From Pseudomonadota bacterium (GTDB taxonomy: Bacteria > Pseudomonadota > Alphaproteobacteria > Sphingomonadales > Sphingomonadaceae), in the NCBI GenBank assembly GCA_018240895.1, contig JAFEEX010000006.1:49308-83534 (forward strand): DNA of 34,227 nucleotides, in the 5' to 3' direction. Numbering within the stretch: position 1 is the first letter of the stretch; the number at the start of each line of letters is the position of its first letter. Shown here piece after piece: positions 31,954 through 34,227 of the stretch. The notes beneath the pieces are model-generated. The model did not search any database. It was not told the origin of the DNA and saw only the letters and a program-made list of their open reading frames with translations. The position numbers were made by a program, and so were the translations under genes.

Positions 31954-32418
31954 ATGGCTAATCTGGATTCGATTGACCGTCGGCTGCTCGCCGAACTGCA
32001 GGATGAAGGACGCGTGACCAATGTGGAACTGGCCAACCGGGTTGGCCTGACCGCGCCGCCATGCCTGCGCCGGGTGCGCGCCCTGGAAGAATCGGGGGTG
32101 GTTCGCGGTTATCATGCAGATCTGGACGCATCGAAGCTGGGCTTTGCCATAACCGTGTTCGCCATGGTCAGCCTAAAGAGCCAGGCCGAGGATTCGTTGC
32201 GGCAGTTCGAAGATGCGATGAAGGATCTTCCCGAGGTGCGCGAATGCCATATGCTGAATGGCGAGATTGATTTCATCCTGAAGATCGTCAGCCGGGATCT
32301 GCAAAGCTTTCAGGAATTCCTGACCAGCAAGCTTACGCCTGCGCCCAATGTCGCCAGCGTCAAGACCAGCCTGACGATCCGTACCGCCAAGCAATTGCCC
32401 GGGGTGCCGCTGGAATAG
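31954..32418 (+). CDS. Lrp/AsnC-family transcription regulator
   Basis: A 154-aa Lrp/AsnC regulator. The N-terminal HTH is MANLDSIDRRLLAELQDEGRVTNVELANRVGLTAPPCLRRVRALEESGVVRGYHADLD; the C-terminal RAM domain has FAITVFAMVSLKSQAEDSLRQFE, LPEVRECHMLNGEIDFILKIV and SVKTSLTIRTAKQLPGVPL. ATG 31954 matches the family start and has GAAGG 10 bases upstream; ATG 31945 is too close to that site. It responds to an amino acid or related ligand, unknown here. The tandem 16-bp repeats upstream suggest autoregulation, and it probably controls the MFS gene 23 bases downstream. Confidence 0.93.
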   Translation: MANLDSIDRRLLAELQDEGRVTNVELANRVGLTAPPCLRRVRALEESGVVRGYHADLDASKLGFAITVFAMVSLKSQAEDSLRQFEDAMKDLPEVRECHMLNGEIDFILKIVSRDLQSFQEFLTSKLTPAPNVASVKTSLTIRTAKQLPGVPLE

Positions 32419-32441
32419 GCCGGCGCGCGGAGGGCCGATTG

Positions 32442-33749
32442 ATGACTGTGCGGGAAGGCGATGCCGCCGCCCTGAAAAGCGCCGTTGCCAAGGCGGGCTG
32501 GCGCATTCTGCCGCTACTCGCCATCGGTTACCTGGTTGCCTATATGGACCGGGTCAACGTCAGCTTCGCCTCAACCCAGATGAATGTCGATCTGGGCTTT
32601 TCAGCGACGGTCTATGGCTTTGGGGCGGGGCTGTTCTATCTGGCCTATTCGCTGGTAGAGGTGCCTTCCAACATCCTGCTGATGCGCTTTGGCGCGCGGC
32701 GCTGGCTGGCGCGGATCATGATCATGTGGGGGCTGCTGGCCGCCGCGATGATGTTTGTGCGCACCCCGCTGGAATTTTACACCCTGCGCTTTCTGCTGGG
32801 GCTGGCGGAGGCAGGATTTTTCCCAGGCGTGATCTTCTACCTGTCGACATGGTTTCCCGAACGGCAGCGGGGCAAGGCGGTGGGGTTGTTCTATCTGGCC
32901 AATCCGCTGGCGGTGGCGGTGATGGGGGTAATTTCCAAGCCGCTGCTGGCGCTTGACGGCCATGCCGATCTGCGCGGCTGGCAGTGGCTGTTCCTGATTG
33001 AGGGGTTGCCGGCGGTGGTGATCGGGCTGGGGGTGTTGCTGTGGCTGCCCGAAACGCCGCAGCGCGCACCGTGGCTGACGGATGGAGAGCGCCAGGCCCT
33101 TACCACCGCGTTGGCCGAACACCCCCAGCAGCGCGAAAATCACGGCGGCCATGCGATGCTGGCAATCCTGTCGGACCGGCGCGTCCTGCTGCTGGCGCTG
33201 ATCTATTCGCTGACCCTGTCGGCGGGCACAACCTTCATCCTTTCCGGCCCGGCGATCCTGATGGAGGCTACCGGATGGGGGCTGGGCGCGGTGGGATCGC
33301 TGATCAGCGCGGGCGGGCTGGCCGCGGCCGCGCTGATGCTTATCGCCGGCTATGTCACGGACCGGCGGGGCGAACGCTATTCCGTGCTGCTGATCGCGCT
33401 GGTGATCGATACGCTGGGTTACCTGCTGATCGCACTGGCCCCATCGGCGGGGATGGTGGCGGCAGGGGTGATTCTCAGCCAGATCGGGCGCGGAGCCCAT
33501 TCCACCGCGCAGGTTGCGCTGTGGGCGGACGTGCTCAAGGACCGGCGGCTGGCAATCGGGGCCGCCGCCATTTCGACCGTGGCCAATCTTTCAACCTTCC
33601 TGCTACCCTTCGCCTTTGGCGCCGCCAAGGACGCGACTGGCAGTTACAGTGCAGGGCTGTGGGCCTTGCCGGTGCTGCACATCCTGGCCCTGATCGCGGC
33701 TGTGGTGCTTTACCGGACTTCGCGAGGGCGGCTGGCGAGCCAGGCCTGA
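32442..33749 (+). CDS. MFS transporter, anion:cation symporter type
   Basis: A 435-aa major-facilitator protein with about 12 membrane segments. The ACS (phthalate/tartrate/galactonate-like) subfamily is indicated by LLAIGYLVAYMDRVNVSFAS in the first helix, YLAYSLVEVPSNILLMRFGARRWLARIMIMWG, and FLLGLAEAGFFPGVIFYLSTWFPERQRGKAVGLF. It imports an organic anion with a cation; the exact substrate cannot be read. ATG 32442 is served by GGAGGG. It follows the Lrp gene by 23 bases, so co-transcription and ligand-responsive control are likely. Confidence 0.9.
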   Translation: MTVREGDAAALKSAVAKAGWRILPLLAIGYLVAYMDRVNVSFASTQMNVDLGFSATVYGFGAGLFYLAYSLVEVPSNILLMRFGARRWLARIMIMWGLLAAAMMFVRTPLEFYTLRFLLGLAEAGFFPGVIFYLSTWFPERQRGKAVGLFYLANPLAVAVMGVISKPLLALDGHADLRGWQWLFLIEGLPAVVIGLGVLLWLPETPQRAPWLTDGERQALTTALAEHPQQRENHGGHAMLAILSDRRVLLLALIYSLTLSAGTTFILSGPAILMEATGWGLGAVGSLISAGGLAAAALMLIAGYVTDRRGERYSVLLIALVIDTLGYLLIALAPSAGMVAAGVILSQIGRGAHSTAQVALWADVLKDRRLAIGAAAISTVANLSTFLLPFAFGAAKDATGSYSAGLWALPVLHILALIAAVVLYRTSRGRLASQA

Positions 33750-33793
33750 ATCCAAACGCAGGAATGGCGCATCAAACCATGTGGGCAAGGGGC

Positions 33794-34227
33794 TTACGCC
33801 TTTTGCTTGGCCAGCCAATCCTCCAGCCACTTGATCGTATAATCGCCGTGGATGAAATCAGGTTCGGTCATCAGCGCCTGATGCAGCGGGATGCTGGTTT
33901 TGACCCCGCCGATTACCATTTCTTCCAGCGCACGCTTCAGGCGCATGATGCAGCCTTCGCGGGTGCGGCCCTTGACGATCAGCTTGGCGATCATCGAATC
34001 GTAATAGGGCGGAATCCGGTAACCGGCGTAAAGCCCTGAATCGACCCGCACGTTCATGCCCCCGGCGGCGTGATAGCTGCTCACCGTGCCGGGCGAAGGG
34101 GTGAAGGTCCAGGGATCCTCGGCGTTGATCCGGCATTCGATCGAATGGCCGGAAAACTCGATGTCCTCCTGCGCCACCGACAGCGGCTTGCCATCGGCCA
34201 CGCGGATCTGTTCGCGCACCAGATCGA
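33794..34227 (-). CDS. accC: Acetyl-CoA carboxylase biotin carboxylase, C-terminal part (partial)
   Basis: The C-terminal ~144 residues of biotin carboxylase, the ATP-dependent subunit that carboxylates biotin on AccB in fatty-acid synthesis. Clear family blocks are FSGHSIECRINAEDP, FTPSPGTVSSYHAAGGMNVRVDSGLYAG, IPPYYDSMIAKLIVKGRTREGCI and VIGGVKTSIPLHQALM. The frame stays open to the window edge, so the start lies beyond. It is convergent with the MFS gene, 44 bases apart. Housekeeping chromosomal gene. Confidence 0.96.
   Translation of the reverse strand, partial: DLVREQIRVADGKPLSVAQEDIEFSGHSIECRINAEDPWTFTPSPGTVSSYHAAGGMNVRVDSGLYAGYRIPPYYDSMIAKLIVKGRTREGCIMRLKRALEEMVIGGVKTSIPLHQALMTEPDFIHGDYTIKWLEDWLAKQKA

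Overview
The window is about 34 kb of GC-rich alphaproteobacterial DNA. TonB-dependent receptors, the DUF6118/TraA/TraC/TraD mobilisation block and the nas gene set suggest a sphingomonad (Sphingomonadales). That assignment is inference from gene families; no rRNA or other marker is present to fix the genus.

Chromosomal left flank (1-1990): the 3' end of purA, a winged-helix (MarR-like) protein and tRNA-Val(TAC). Chromosomal right flank (28630-34227): tRNA-Pro(TGG), a CAT-anticodon tRNA, a WalW-type polysaccharide deacetylase overlapping a degenerate histidine-kinase-like protein, an Lrp/AsnC regulator with an MFS transporter, and the C-terminal part of accC.

Between them lies an integrated island of about 26.6 kb. 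It is bounded by a perfect 28-bp direct repeat (1991-2018 and 28624-28651) that is the 3' end of tRNA-Pro. A P4-type integrase lies next to the tRNA. The island also has a MobQ/Ti-type relaxase (traA), divergent traC/traD with a predicted oriT between them, and ssb, but no type IV secretion genes and no coupling protein. It is best described as an integrative and mobilisable element (IME).

Cargo 1 (2448-7537): a DUF2292/YezD-like protein, a TonB-dependent receptor and a TauE/SafE permease, divergent from a ChrA chromate transporter. This looks like a sulfur/oxyanion module. Cargo 2 (12809-25846): a complete assimilatory nitrate locus. Its nirB-nirD-nasA-cobA operon is joined by 4-bp overlaps and ends in an unrecognised 61-aa zinc-ribbon protein. 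The locus also holds an alginate-export-type porin, a NarK-type transporter, a PP2C-Ser/Thr kinase fusion, and the NasS/NasT nitrate sensor and ANTAR antiterminator.

The most interesting signal is a pair of ANTAR-type leaders on the minus strand. Each has two hexaloop hairpins (A at loop position 1, G at position 4), with the second hairpin sharing a strand with an intrinsic terminator, and an identical 16-bp box lies upstream of both. One precedes nirB, as expected. The other lies between nasS and the oppositely oriented PP2C-kinase gene, so NasT antitermination there would send transcription antisense through the whole kinase gene before reaching narK.
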